The notes under the pieces were generated by a model. That model did no database searches, had not been told where the DNA came from, and was given only the letters and a program-made list of their open reading frames with translations. Positions 52,714-62,075 of a stretch of 64,000 nucleotides of DNA are shown here, piece after piece; within the stretch, counting starts at the first letter, position 1, and every line of letters begins with the position of its first letter. The position numbers and the translations under genes are program-made. The DNA is from Tropicimonas sp. IMCC6043 (GTDB lineage Bacteria > Pseudomonadota > Alphaproteobacteria > Rhodobacterales > Rhodobacteraceae), in NCBI RefSeq assembly GCF_004146235.1, contig NZ_SELO01000003.1:186001-250000 (forward strand), given 5' to 3'.

Positions 52714-53600
52714 GAATGGCCCTCCAGCGCGGAAAGGCAGAGCGCCTTGATGGCGGCGGCGTCCAGATCCTGCACGATAAAGGCATTGGCGCGTTCCGGG
52801 ACACGTTGGTCGACGATGGTGCGGCCCCGGGTCAGCGCCCCGGCCAGTTCGACGGTGATTTCCGCAGGCGCCAGGGTGAACAGCTCCGGAGCAACCAGAA
52901 GTGCCGCCGCGACGGGGTCGTAGAGCGCCATGGCCGGGCGGCCCCGGCTCAGAGCGATATCGAGATAACCGCCGAGCAGGTCACGCAGCAGCGGCGAGCC
53001 GTCGGTGGCGGTGACATCCGCCTCGACAATCTCCACCCTGCGGCAAGCATCGAGATCGACCATCGCAAACGGCACGTTTCGGGCGAGCAGGATGGCAATC
53101 GCCTCCGGATCGGCGGCGGCATTGAACTCGGCGGAGGCGGTGTGATTGCCGCGCCCGATGGCGCCGCCCATCCAGGTAATGCGCCCGATCCGGTCGAGCA
53201 GATCGGGACGGGCAAGCGCAAGGATCGCGAGGTTCGTGAGCGGCCCGAGCGCGAGGATTTCTGCTTCGGATTCACCTGCCAGCCAGTCCGCGAGCGCGGG
53301 GAGAGCGTCGGGGTGATCGGCATCCGCGGTCGGCAGGGTCAGGCCCCGGGTCGGGATACCGGTCGAACCAAGCGCATACTGGGCCGTGGTGACCTCTCCA
53401 AGGATCGAGGCCCCTGCCCCGGCAAACACCGGCACGCGCCAGCCAAAGGCCGTCGCCGCCCCGGCGGCATTGGCCCGGACCTGCGCCAGCGGCGCATTGC
53501 CGAAGCTGAGCGATATCCCGTCCACCTTCCTCTCGCGCTCAGCAAGAAGAATTGCGAAGAGATCGTCGCCCCCCATATCCGTGTCGACCCAGATCCCCAT
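52710..53600 (-). CDS. inosine-uridine-type nucleoside hydrolase
   Basis: This 296-residue enzyme has the calcium-binding N-terminal signature DTDMGGDD at residues 6-13, the ALGPLTNLA segment, the NAAADPEA region and the C-terminal YDPVAAA motif with its metal Asp. It splits nucleosides into ribose and base. Adjacent to adenine deaminase it should feed adenine and ribose from adenosine. It overlaps the ABC ATPase gene by one base. Confidence 0.92.
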   Translation of the reverse strand: MGIWVDTDMGGDDLFAILLAERERKVDGISLSFGNAPLAQVRANAAGAATAFGWRVPVFAGAGASILGEVTTAQYALGSTGIPTRGLTLPTADADHPDALPALADWLAGESEAEILALGPLTNLAILALARPDLLDRIGRITWMGGAIGRGNHTASAEFNAAADPEAIAILLARNVPFAMVDLDACRRVEIVEADVTATDGSPLLRDLLGGYLDIALSRGRPAMALYDPVAAALLVAPELFTLAPAEITVELAGALTRGRTIVDQRVPERANAFIVQDLDAAAIKALCLSALEGHS

Positions 53601-54574
53601 CAGTCGATCCGCGCCAGTTCCACCGCGCTCTCGCGCGGCAGGTCGAACGCGACCTGCTGGCCGATCTCGAAACGGGTCTCCGAGATGGGCACATCCGCCT
53701 TGATCGTCCCAAACGGACTCTCGAGCACGTATTCGCGGCGCTCGCCGGCAAAGGAGGCGCCACGGACTTGACCCTGATGCGGCCCTTTGCCGAGAACGAC
53801 CGCTCCCGGCCGCCAGGCCAGACCGCCGCCGGCCTCGCCCGGCAGGATCGTCTCGAAGCCCATGAAATCGGCTGCAAAGCCGGACACAGGCGCGTTATAG
53901 ATCTCCTCGGCGGTGCCGATCTGCTCGATCGCCCCGTTGCGCATCAGCACGATCCGGTCGGCCAGCGCCAGCGCCTCGGCCTGGTCATGGGTGACGAAGA
54001 CCATGGTGATGCCGGTTTCGCGCTGGACGCGTTGCAACTCCGTCCGCATCTCCAGTCGCAGGCGGGCATCGAGGTTCGACAGTGGCTCGTCCAGCAAGAG
54101 CACCTTGGGGTGCATCACGAGAGACCGGGCCAGCGACACGCGCTGCTGCTGACCACCCGAAAGGTCCGCGGGCTGCCTGTCCAGGAACTCGGTGAGGCCG
54201 ACCGTCTGGAGGCCCTCCATCACCTTGGCCTTGAGGTCCGGCTCGCGGCGCAGGCGCAGTCCGAAGGCGACATTCTCGAAGACGCTGAGATGCGGAAAGA
54301 GCGCATAAGACTGGAAGACGAGCCCGACCTCGCGGCGGCTCGGCGGCACGCGGGTCACGTCGCGCCCGTCGATATGCACGCTGCCGCTGCGCGGGGTGAG
54401 CAGACCGGCGATGGCCCGCATGGTCGTCGTCTTGCCGCAGCCAGAGGGGCCGAGCAGCGCGATCAACTCGCCCTTGTGGATGTCGAGGTTGAGACGATCG
54501 ACAGCGACGGTCTTGTCATAGGCGAGCGTCAGATCCTTGAGGGAGACGTACTGTGACGTAGCGGGGTCAGACAT
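53600..54574 (-). CDS. ABC transporter ATPase, PotA/FbpC type
   Basis: This 324-residue ATPase has Walker A GPSGCGKTT, signature LSGGQQQRV, Walker B LLLDEP, switch His (FVTHDQ) and a C-terminal TOBE domain. It belongs to the polyamine/iron/thiamine importer group. The ATG at 54574 overlaps the permease gene by 8 bases. The downstream purine enzymes predict a nucleoside or related cargo. Confidence 0.9.
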   Translation of the reverse strand: MSDPATSQYVSLKDLTLAYDKTVAVDRLNLDIHKGELIALLGPSGCGKTTTMRAIAGLLTPRSGSVHIDGRDVTRVPPSRREVGLVFQSYALFPHLSVFENVAFGLRLRREPDLKAKVMEGLQTVGLTEFLDRQPADLSGGQQQRVSLARSLVMHPKVLLLDEPLSNLDARLRLEMRTELQRVQRETGITMVFVTHDQAEALALADRIVLMRNGAIEQIGTAEEIYNAPVSGFAADFMGFETILPGEAGGGLAWRPGAVVLGKGPHQGQVRGASFAGERREYVLESPFGTIKADVPISETRFEIGQQVAFDLPRESAVELARID

Positions 54575-55346
54575 AGCGGGACAATCCGATGAAACGTTCG
54601 GCGGCAAAGACGATGCCGACCGACATGAAGGCCAGCAGCGCCGAAAGGGCCGCGACCGACGGGTCATAATTGATTTCCATGTAGGCGATCATGTCGATGG
54701 GCAGCGTGCGCAGCCCGGGGCCAGAGAGGAAAAGCGAGACCGGCACCTGGTTGAAGGAGGTGACGAAGCCGAGAATGAAAGCCGCGAGCAGACCGCCGCG
54801 AATGTTGGGCAGCACAACGCGACGGAAGGCGCCGAAGCGGGTGCAGCCGAGCAGGAGCGCCGCCTCCTCCATGTCCACCCGCAGATTCTCCATCGAGGCC
54901 GAAACGACGCGTACCGCGTAGGGAAGGATCAGCGCGGTATGGGCCAGAAAAAGCGCCGGACCGATGCCGGCACCGATCGGGATGACGAAATATTGCAGCA
55001 GAGCAAGGCCGACGATGATGCCGGGCACGATGATCGGTGAGGAGACGATCAGTTTCACCGTCTCGGCGCCGGGCACCCGGTAGCGCGTCATCGCGTAGGC
55101 CGCCGGAACGCCGAGTACCAGCGCGGCGAGCGTTCCGAAGATGGCGAGGAACATCGAGACGCCGAAGCTGGCGCGGAAGCTCTCCACCTCGAAAACCTTG
55201 ATGAACCATTTGAGCGACAGCCCCTGTGGCGGGAAGGCGAGGTTGTTTCCGGCCGACAGGGCGGCGGCGATGATGATGAGGAAGGGCCCGATCAGGAAGG
55301 TGAGCGTCAGGCCGAGGATGATCCAGGTGCTGAGGCGGCTGTTCAT
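54567..55346 (-). CDS. ABC transporter permease (PotC type)
   Basis: This 259-residue membrane protein has six helices and the EAA loop segment MEEAALLLGCTRFGAFRRVVLP. It is the second permease of the importer, overlapping the first permease gene by 4 bases. Confidence 0.9.
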   Translation of the reverse strand: MNSRLSTWIILGLTLTFLIGPFLIIIAAALSAGNNLAFPPQGLSLKWFIKVFEVESFRASFGVSMFLAIFGTLAALVLGVPAAYAMTRYRVPGAETVKLIVSSPIIVPGIIVGLALLQYFVIPIGAGIGPALFLAHTALILPYAVRVVSASMENLRVDMEEAALLLGCTRFGAFRRVVLPNIRGGLLAAFILGFVTSFNQVPVSLFLSGPGLRTLPIDMIAYMEINYDPSVAALSALLAFMSVGIVFAAERFIGLSRYV

Positions 55347-56170
55347 CGGGATTTCCTTGCCGTGGCCAGCCGCTTGAGCAGCAGGTTGGCCGAGAAGCTC
55401 ATGGTGATCAGGATCATGGCGATCACGGAGGCGGAGACGAAATCGTTGGCGACCGTCACCCGCTGGTAGAGCAGCGTTTCCAGCATCAGGACCTTGGAGC
55501 CGCCGAGGATCGCTGGCGTGATATAGGCGGTCATGGAACCGGTGAAGACGAGCGTACCACCGATCACCAGCCCTTCGCGCGTGAGCGGAAGGATCACGCG
55601 CCAGAACACCTGAAGCCAGTTGGCACCGAGGATGCGCGCGGCCGGAACCGCGTCGCGCGGCATGTTCTCCATTGCCGAGACAAGCGAAATGATCATCAGC
55701 GGCAGGAAAAGTTGCAGCAGGCCGATGAAGACGGCGGTCTCGGTAAAGAGGATCCGCAGCGGCGTATCGGTGATGCCGAGATCGACCAGGAACTTGTTGA
55801 CGAAGCCGGTGCGCCCGAGGATCACCAGCCAGGCATAGGTGCGCGCCACCGGCGAGATCATCAGCGGCAGCGTGACCAGCCCGAACATGCGCCCGCGGGA
55901 GCTGGCCGGCAGGTTGACGATGGCGAAGGCCGCCGCGTAGCCGACCACGGCGGAGACGCCGGCGACGAGCGAGGCCAGTTTCAGCGTGCGGAAAAACACC
56001 GTCTGGTTGCGGGAGGAGGCGAAGAATTCGCCATAGGCCGACACCGACCAGCCCGTATCGGTCCGGAAGGCTTCGGAGAGGAGGATGCCGACCGGCAGCA
56101 GGAAAAGCGCCGCGGCGAAGATCGCCGCGGGCAGGACCAGGGCCAGACCGATTGCCCGGTTTTCGAACAT
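55343..56170 (-). CDS. ABC transporter permease (PotB type)
   Basis: This 275-residue membrane protein has six predicted helices. The coupling loop is near PRDAVPAARILGANWLQVFW, with the family EAA loop replaced by a PAAR form. It starts 4 bases after the binding-protein stop. Confidence 0.9.
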   Translation of the reverse strand: MFENRAIGLALVLPAAIFAAALFLLPVGILLSEAFRTDTGWSVSAYGEFFASSRNQTVFFRTLKLASLVAGVSAVVGYAAAFAIVNLPASSRGRMFGLVTLPLMISPVARTYAWLVILGRTGFVNKFLVDLGITDTPLRILFTETAVFIGLLQLFLPLMIISLVSAMENMPRDAVPAARILGANWLQVFWRVILPLTREGLVIGGTLVFTGSMTAYITPAILGGSKVLMLETLLYQRVTVANDFVSASVIAMILITMSFSANLLLKRLATARKSR

Positions 56171-56174
56171 GAAG

Positions 56175-57194
56175 CTACTTCATCACCTTCGCGTTCCATT
56201 GCTCCAGCCAGCTCTCGCGCATGTCGAGAATGGTAGCCGGGTCGAGCAGGTGGAGCTGATCCACGGTCTCGGCGCCATAGGTCAGGTTGGCAGCGATATC
56301 ATCGGAGACCACGACCTCGGCATTGGCAGGGCTGTCGATCAGCGCGTTGGCAAGCGCGGTCTGGATCTCGGTGGAGAGCCAGAAATCCATGAACTGCAGC
56401 GCCAGATCCTCGTTGCCGTTATTGGCGGTCATGACCATCACGTTCATGCCACCTGTCTGGCCTTCCTTGGGCTCGGCCCAGGCCATCGGCAACCCGTTAT
56501 CCTTGAAGCTGCCCCAGGCGAAACGGCCGACCGGTGCGGCCCAGATTTCTTCCTGCTGCATCAGCTGGGCGAGCTGGGAGGAGCGGACATAGAAGGTAAC
56601 GATATCGTCGGCCTTCTCCGCGACGGCATCGATCGGCGCGGTCAGCGAGCTGTCGGTGTCGCCGAGCGCCTTTCCGATCATGTAGAGCGCCGGCGGGCCC
56701 TGGTTGGTGGTGATATCGGGCAGAGCCACGTTGCCCGCCAGTTCCGGCGACAGCAGGTCCGCCCAGCTTTCGACCGTCACCTTGTCGGAGCGATAGGCGA
56801 TGGAGGTGGCATAGAAGGTGTAACCGACGCCCATACTGTCGCCGAGCGGGTCCTTGGCGATGTCGTAGAGCTTGTCGAAGTTGCTGAGCTTCGAGGTGTC
56901 GATCGGCTGAAGCAGCCCCTTGCGGGCGGCGCCGAGCGCGTCATGGGTGGAGAGCACCGCCATGTCGATCACGGGCGCGTCCTTGTTGGCCTCGATCTTG
57001 GACAGGCGCTCGATGGAGTTGCCGGTCTCCACGACGATCTCGCAGCCGCAGATCTCCTCGAACGGGTCGTAGACCAGTTCCTTGAACTCGTCCTGGGAGA
57101 AGGAATAGACCGAGATGGTCAGTGTCTTGTCGGCGGCCATCGCCGCGGCCGTGAGCGCCAGCGTCGAGGCGCCGGCCAGTACCAGGGTCTTCAT
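56175..57194 (-). CDS. ABC transporter substrate-binding protein (PotD/AfuA type)
   Basis: This 339-residue periplasmic protein has a signal peptide (to about AAMA), then LTISVYSFSQDEFKELVYDPFEE, a CGC turn near residue 49, and a C-terminal DFWLS helix of the family. It delivers cargo to the two permeases. It overlaps the LacI gene by 4 bases, with GGAG inside that gene. No hairpin separates it from the permease gene, unlike the two other importers in the window. Confidence 0.88.
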   Translation of the reverse strand: MKTLVLAGASTLALTAAAMAADKTLTISVYSFSQDEFKELVYDPFEEICGCEIVVETGNSIERLSKIEANKDAPVIDMAVLSTHDALGAARKGLLQPIDTSKLSNFDKLYDIAKDPLGDSMGVGYTFYATSIAYRSDKVTVESWADLLSPELAGNVALPDITTNQGPPALYMIGKALGDTDSSLTAPIDAVAEKADDIVTFYVRSSQLAQLMQQEEIWAAPVGRFAWGSFKDNGLPMAWAEPKEGQTGGMNVMVMTANNGNEDLALQFMDFWLSTEIQTALANALIDSPANAEVVVSDDIAANLTYGAETVDQLHLLDPATILDMRESWLEQWNAKVMK

Positions 57195-58192
57195 GTCGTT
57201 ACATCTCCTTGTTGGGGTCTTGTTTCTCGGGTGGGTCGTTCAGCTGGCGCAGGGCCCGTGGAGCCCCGCACCACCAGTTCCATCGGCACCAGCCGCGCCG
57301 CCGGAAGGGGGGCGTTTTCGAGTTGCAGCAGGATGTGCTCGACGGCGGCGGTGGCGATGTCCGGCATGTTCTGCGCAAGCGTCGTCAGGCCGGGCGTGAT
57401 GCGCGCGGAGAAGCTGAGGTCGTCAAAGCCGAGCACGCTGACATCCCCGGGCACGGAGAAGCCGGCGCCCTGCAAACGCGTCAGGGCGGTCAGCGCGTGC
57501 AGGTCCGAGGTCGCAACGATAGCCGTTGCGCCGCGGCGGACCAGTTTCGCGAGGTCCGGTGTTCCGTCCTCGAGCCAGAAGGTTTCTGCCCGGAGTCCGG
57601 GACCGAGCGCGTCCTGCATCCCGGCGACCCGGTCGGATTGCACGAGGGACCGGCGGCTCTGGCCCAGCAGGACGAGCGTCCTGTGCCCCAGTTGCTGCAA
57701 ATATTCCACCGCCACCTGACCGCCCTGCCGGTGGTCGGAACAGACGCAATTTCCGGGCGTCACTGCCGAGTCGATGACGACGGCCGGCAGCGACAGATCG
57801 CTGACCTGCGTGCCCCGGCAGGGCACGATGATGATACCGTCGGCGCCGCGCTGCACCATCCGCCGCAATGCCTCGGACTGGGCGCCGGGATCACCGTGAG
57901 AATCCGCGATCAGGATGCCCTGCCCCGCGCGCTCGGCGGCGGTCTCGATCGCCTGAGCGAGGGCCGGGAAAAGCGGGTTCGAAATGTCGGGAAGGACCAG
58001 ACCCAATACGCCGCTCCGCCCGGTGCGCAGGGCCCGCCCCGGCCCGCCCGGACGATACCCGACCTCACGGATCTTCTCGATGACAAGCTTGCGGGTTTCT
58101 TCCGACACGCGCCCCTTGCCCGAGAGAGCATTCGAAACGGTCGCCGTGGACACGCCGAGGGCCTTCGCGATTTCCTTCAGTCTCGGCTGCAT
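57191..58192 (-). CDS. LacI-family transcriptional regulator
   Basis: The N-terminal helix-turn-helix of this 333-residue protein (LKEIAKALGVSTATVSNALSG) and hinge are followed by a periplasmic-binding-like ligand domain (SGVLGLVLPDISNPLF). It heads the operon and overlaps the binding-protein gene, so it regulates itself and the purine importer. The ligand is probably a purine or nucleoside by context. Confidence 0.88.
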   Translation of the reverse strand: MQPRLKEIAKALGVSTATVSNALSGKGRVSEETRKLVIEKIREVGYRPGGPGRALRTGRSGVLGLVLPDISNPLFPALAQAIETAAERAGQGILIADSHGDPGAQSEALRRMVQRGADGIIIVPCRGTQVSDLSLPAVVIDSAVTPGNCVCSDHRQGGQVAVEYLQQLGHRTLVLLGQSRRSLVQSDRVAGMQDALGPGLRAETFWLEDGTPDLAKLVRRGATAIVATSDLHALTALTRLQGAGFSVPGDVSVLGFDDLSFSARITPGLTTLAQNMPDIATAAVEHILLQLENAPLPAARLVPMELVVRGSTGPAPAERPTRETRPQQGDVTT

Positions 58193-58573
58193 GGAGAGAT
58201 GCGCTGCCCTGCCGTCTGGAACGTGAAAAATCGTTTAATCAGCGTAAGACCTGCGCTCGATCTGTCAACCGCGGGCATTCCGAGCCCAATCGCGGGGCGC
58301 GGAGTGACCTGGCTGCGAAGAGATCGGTTCGCGTATATTTTTCAGGGCGCTAGGGAGATTGTTGCGCAGTGCCCCGGCACGGATCGTCGCGGAAATCGTT
58401 TCGACCGCGCCGGAACTGCCGGGCGATTGAGCCGCCCACCCCGGACATGCCCAGTGACTGTGCACTCCCGAGTCCCAAGGGTCCGGACGGGATCGAATCC
58501 GCTTCGCGCCCGACCACCACCCTGCCCTTCAAGCAGCATGGGAGCGGCACTGCCGAGCGGTGGGCCGGGCGCC
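58193..58573. promoter_or_regulatory. 381-bp gap upstream of the LacI operon
   Basis: AAATCGTTTA (58228-58237) is a near-palindrome with a central CG, the usual form of LacI-family operators, about 40 bases before the LacI start. The remainder up to the dioxygenase stop contains no gene or stem that I can support. Confidence 0.35.
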
Positions 58574-59398
58574 TCAGGCGGCGTGGAACACGAAGGAGCG
58601 CATGGAGACCGAGCCTAGGTCGATTGCGTCGGTCATGAAGGTCAGGTCGTCGCGCGCGTCGGAGGCACCGGCGATGGTCAGTGCCGGCAGGTAGTGGTCG
58701 ACGGACGGGTGCGCCATGTCCAGCAGGTTCCCCAGCCGCGCGCGGTCAGCGAGGGTCGCAAGGTCGCGGTCGGCCAGCCGGTCGGCGAAGAGCGTGTCGA
58801 ACTCAAGCGCAAAATCCTGCGGCTTGCCGCCGGGCCGCATGGCGCGCAGGTTGTGCACTACGTTGCCCGAACCGAGGATCAGCACACCCCGGTCGCGCAG
58901 CTCCGACAGGGCCCGGCCGATATCGAGCTGGTAATCCAGCCCGCGGCTCATGTCGATGGAGATCTGGAAGACAGGCACATCGGCGCCAGGATAGAGGAAT
59001 TTCAGGACAGTCCAGGCGCCATGGTCGAGTCCCCAGCTGTCGTCTTCCCCGGCGTGGTGGCTGGCGAGCAGCGTCACCACCTCACGTGCCAGCTGCGGGT
59101 CGCCGGGCGCCGGGTAGGTTTCGGCATAGAGCGCTTCGGGGAAGCCGTAGAAATCGTGGATCGTACGCGGCATGGCCGAAACATCCACCAGCGTGGTGCC
59201 GCGGGTCATCCAGTGGGCCGAGACCACGAGGATCGCCTCGGGGCGTGGCAGGCTCTGGCCCAGCTCCGACCAGGCGCGGCTGAAGGCGGTGTCCTCGATA
59301 GCGTTCATCGGGCTGCCATGGCCAAGGAAAACCAGCGGCATCCGCTCCGACGGCGACAGCCGGTCGCGCAAGGTATTCAGGGCGTGTGCGGTGCTCAT
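58574..59398 (-). CDS. DODA-type extradiol aromatic ring-opening dioxygenase (YgiD-like)
   Basis: This 274-residue LigB/DODA-fold enzyme has its metal and catalytic His in FLGHGSPMN, VSAHW, HDFYGFP and GLDHGAW. Such enzymes open catechols with iron or zinc, and the bacterial YgiD group acts on DOPA-like compounds in vitro. It follows the DoxX gene across a gap with two strong hairpins. The start at 59398 has a good ribosome site (GGAGG). Confidence 0.88.
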   Translation of the reverse strand: MSTAHALNTLRDRLSPSERMPLVFLGHGSPMNAIEDTAFSRAWSELGQSLPRPEAILVVSAHWMTRGTTLVDVSAMPRTIHDFYGFPEALYAETYPAPGDPQLAREVVTLLASHHAGEDDSWGLDHGAWTVLKFLYPGADVPVFQISIDMSRGLDYQLDIGRALSELRDRGVLILGSGNVVHNLRAMRPGGKPQDFALEFDTLFADRLADRDLATLADRARLGNLLDMAHPSVDHYLPALTIAGASDARDDLTFMTDAIDLGSVSMRSFVFHAA

Positions 59399-59419
59399 AC
59401 CGACCTCCTTGGAGATGAT

Positions 59420-59483
59420 CGGGCCGCCAATATGGCGGCCCGGTGGGTTTGGACGAGTCCGGGCCGCCCTTGCGTCGGCCCGG
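59420..59483 (-). other. two overlapping hairpins between doxX and the dioxygenase gene
   Basis: Stem 1 is CGGGCCGCC (59420-59428), loop AATAT, GGCGGCCCG (59434-59442). Stem 2 is CCGGGCCG (59459-59466), a 9-nt loop, CGGCCCGG (59476-59483). GGCGGCCCG can also pair with CGGGCCGCC at 59460-59468, so the two folds compete. No T-run follows. The structure may adjust dioxygenase output relative to DoxX. Confidence 0.55.
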
Positions 59484-59488
59484 CAGGA

Positions 59489-59911
59489 TCAGGCGAACTG
59501 GCCGAGTGTTTTTTGCACGAGCGGCACCCGGAGCGCAAATGCGCCACTGCCCAGAAGGACGAGCGTGGCTTGCGCGACGGCCCAGAACAGCGGGTATTCC
59601 CAGCCACCGCCTTCGGCGGAAAAGACCCAGCCGTTGCCCGAATGCGCCCAGACAGCACCCAGCAGGATCGGGACGAGCGCCAGCGAGACGAGCCGCGTCG
59701 CCACGCCGAGGATCAGCGCAAGGCCGCCGGCGATTTCCGCGAAGATCGTGAAGTAAGCGACGATGGCGGGCAGGCCGATGCTTTCGAAATAGGCCACGGT
59801 GCCGGCGATCGTGAAAACCTGCACCTTCATGAGGCCGTGGGCGAGAAAGAGGATGCCGCTGGAAACGCGGAGGGCGAAGGCGGCGTAGTCGGAGGGGGTG
59901 TTCGTGGTCAT
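59489..59911 (-). CDS. DoxX-family membrane protein
   Basis: This 140-residue protein has four membrane helices, with FLAHGLMKVQVF at the first and ALILGVATRLVSLALVPILLG in the middle. DoxX proteins take part in redox balance and quinone-related stress. The gene is divergent from the LysR gene and upstream of the dioxygenase, a known arrangement for YgiD-type clusters. Confidence 0.87.
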   Translation of the reverse strand: MTTNTPSDYAAFALRVSSGILFLAHGLMKVQVFTIAGTVAYFESIGLPAIVAYFTIFAEIAGGLALILGVATRLVSLALVPILLGAVWAHSGNGWVFSAEGGGWEYPLFWAVAQATLVLLGSGAFALRVPLVQKTLGQFA

Positions 59912-60079
59912 GTCGTTGGTCCTTTTCAGAATGGGATCCGGCGGCGTGCCATTGGGGTTTGGTTTCGGTGCCCTGCGACGGCCATCGGGGTTCTGAAGCG
60001 AAGTTAGGGCTTGAGAGAGATCTCCGAAATGGCGAAGCTATGGAATGACTATCTCTGATTTGTTCTTAATGAGGCCAAC

Positions 60080-60976
60080 ATGGATATCGTTGACGAACTC
60101 AAGGCCTTCGTCGCCACCGCGCAGAGCGGGTCGTTCACGGCGGCCGCGGATCAGCTTGGCGTGTCCAACCGCCTGACATCGAAATACGTCGCGGAACTGG
60201 AAGCGCGGCTCGGCGTGAGATTGTTCCAGCGGACCACCCGGCGGGTCGGGCTGACCCCCGCGGGAGAGGACCTTCTAGCGCGGGCCCCTGCCCTGCTCGA
60301 CGATCTCGACGAATTGCTGGCGGAGATCGCCGAGGGCTCGCACGGGTTTTCCGGCGTCATCCGAATCTCCGCGCCGGTTACCTTCGGTGAAATCTATGTC
60401 GGCACAATGCTGGGCCGATTTGCCCGGCTGAATCCCGGCCTGACGCTCGATCTGAGGCTGACCGACCGCTATGTCGACCTCGCGACCGACGGCATCGACC
60501 TGGCCTTTCGCATGGGATCCTCCGACATGCTGTCGCTCAAGACCCGAAGGCTCGGCACATTTCGCACCGTGGTCGTGGCGAGCCCTGAATACATCGAGCG
60601 CCATGGCGCGCCGCAAACGCCGGACGATCTGTCCGGACACAACTGCATCGTGGACACGAACAGGCGTTCCCCCCGACGCTGGGTCTTTCAACGCGATGGC
60701 CAGGAGGTCGTCGTGAACGTGCAGGGGAAGATCCATGTCAACTCGGCACGCGCCGCAGCCGGTCTGGCCGCTGATGGCCTTGGCATTGCCAACACCCCGC
60801 GTTTCGCCGCCCATGACGCCCTCGACTCCGGTGCGCTGGTCCAGCTTCTGGAGAGCTACAATCGCAACGGCAGCCCGCTCTACGCGGTCTACCTCGAAGG
60901 CCGCACCCTTCCCCGAAAGGTGCGCGCCCTGATCGATTTCGCCCTGGAGGACATCCGCGCCGCGGACATCCTGTAA
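60080..60976 (+). CDS. LysR-family transcriptional regulator
   Basis: The N-terminal winged helix of this 298-residue protein (GSFTAAADQLGVSNRLTSKYVAELE) is followed by a periplasmic-binding-like sensor domain. It is divergent from doxX. GAGATCTC (60017-60024) is an 8-bp palindrome in the 168-bp shared gap and may be part of its binding site. It probably activates doxX and the dioxygenase when an aromatic or oxidant inducer is present. Confidence 0.9.
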   Translation: MDIVDELKAFVATAQSGSFTAAADQLGVSNRLTSKYVAELEARLGVRLFQRTTRRVGLTPAGEDLLARAPALLDDLDELLAEIAEGSHGFSGVIRISAPVTFGEIYVGTMLGRFARLNPGLTLDLRLTDRYVDLATDGIDLAFRMGSSDMLSLKTRRLGTFRTVVVASPEYIERHGAPQTPDDLSGHNCIVDTNRRSPRRWVFQRDGQEVVVNVQGKIHVNSARAAAGLAADGLGIANTPRFAAHDALDSGALVQLLESYNRNGSPLYAVYLEGRTLPRKVRALIDFALEDIRAADIL

Positions 60977-61138
60977 ATCCTGTGGACCGCACGGAAACCG
61001 GGGCGGATCATTGCTGTGCCCGCGACCTTTCGAAGCCACGCGAATCAACAGCACCACCGGCCGGGAAAGCCAGTGGCGCTGCTCAATTCAGCATGGTTCT
61101 CATCCGACGAGGCGGAGAGTCCTGCAGCCTCCGTCCAG

Positions 61139-61984
61139 TCAGGCGAGCGCCGCGGCAACCGCATCTCGCAACGGTGTCGTCGGACGGCCAATCAGCCGGG
61201 ACAGGTCCCGTCCATCATGCCAGAGAGCCCCCTCGGACGCCGCGACATCGAACCCCGCGACCGCCCGGGCGAAGCCCTCGGGCAGACCCACGGAGATCAG
61301 GATCCCGGAATAATCTTCCATCGGCAGGTCCTGATACGGAATGGTCTTTCCCGCCTGATCGCTGACTTCTGCAGCCAGGTCGACCAGCGTGTAAGAGTCA
61401 TCTCCCGCCAGCTCGTAGGTCTTCTGGTCATGGCCGCGTCCGGTCAGCACGACAATCGCGGCCTCGGCGAAATCGGCGCGCGTCGCCGATGCGATGCGGC
61501 CCTCGCCCGCGGACCCGACAAGCGCTCCGGCCTCGATCGCGGCGGGAATGGAACCAGTGTAGTTCTCCGTATACCAGCCATTGCGAAGGATCGTGTAGGC
61601 GATGCCGGACTCCTTGATCATCGCCTCCGTCTGACGGTGTTCCTCGGCGAGGCTCAGCGGCGACGTGTCGGCCTTGAGCAGGCTCGTGTAGACGATGCGA
61701 GACACCCCGCTTTCCTTGGCCGCGTCGATGACGGCCCGATGTTGCTCAGCGCGCTTGCCGAGCTCGCTGCCCGAGATCAGCAGGAGCGTGTCAACGCCCT
61801 GAAGGGCCGGCGCCAGCGTTTCGGGCTGGTCATAATCCGCCAGCCGCGCCTCGACGCCGAGATCCGCAGCCTTTTCGGGCGATCTCGCGAGGGCGACGAC
61901 GGACTCGGCGCCCACCCTGGCCACCAGCCCGGCGACGACATTCCGGCCAAACTGGCCTGTGGCTCCTGTAACTCCGATATTCAT
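61139..61984 (-). CDS. qorB: NAD(P)H:quinone oxidoreductase 2-like (QorB/YtfG, NmrA family)
   Basis: This 281-residue atypical SDR has GATGQFGRNV at residues 6-15, LISGSELGKR and the KADTSPLSLAEEHRQTE segment typical of the QorB/YtfG group. It reduces quinones with NADPH. The start at 61984 is fixed by the initial beta strand; the long upstream extension is a shadow. It is divergent from an HxlR regulator, the same arrangement as ytfG/ytfH. Confidence 0.9.
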   Translation of the reverse strand: MNIGVTGATGQFGRNVVAGLVARVGAESVVALARSPEKAADLGVEARLADYDQPETLAPALQGVDTLLLISGSELGKRAEQHRAVIDAAKESGVSRIVYTSLLKADTSPLSLAEEHRQTEAMIKESGIAYTILRNGWYTENYTGSIPAAIEAGALVGSAGEGRIASATRADFAEAAIVVLTGRGHDQKTYELAGDDSYTLVDLAAEVSDQAGKTIPYQDLPMEDYSGILISVGLPEGFARAVAGFDVAASEGALWHDGRDLSRLIGRPTTPLRDAVAAALA

Positions 61985-62041
61985 GTGACGACCTTTCCTT
62001 GATTTTCGCGTCGGAAACCCAGATATTCGGAGAGCAAACGA

Positions 62042-62067
62042 AAAGTAAGAACGCACAAAAAAGTAAG
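62042..62067 (+). promoter_or_regulatory. direct repeat, candidate operator for the HxlR regulator
   Basis: AAAGTAAG occurs at 62042-62049 and 62060-62067, 18 bp apart, in the 91-bp gap between qorB and the HxlR gene. The complement carries TACTT, which resembles half-sites of quinone-sensing HxlR regulators of the YodB type. It sits immediately upstream of the regulator start. Confidence 0.4.
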
Positions 62068-62075
62068 TGTAGAAA

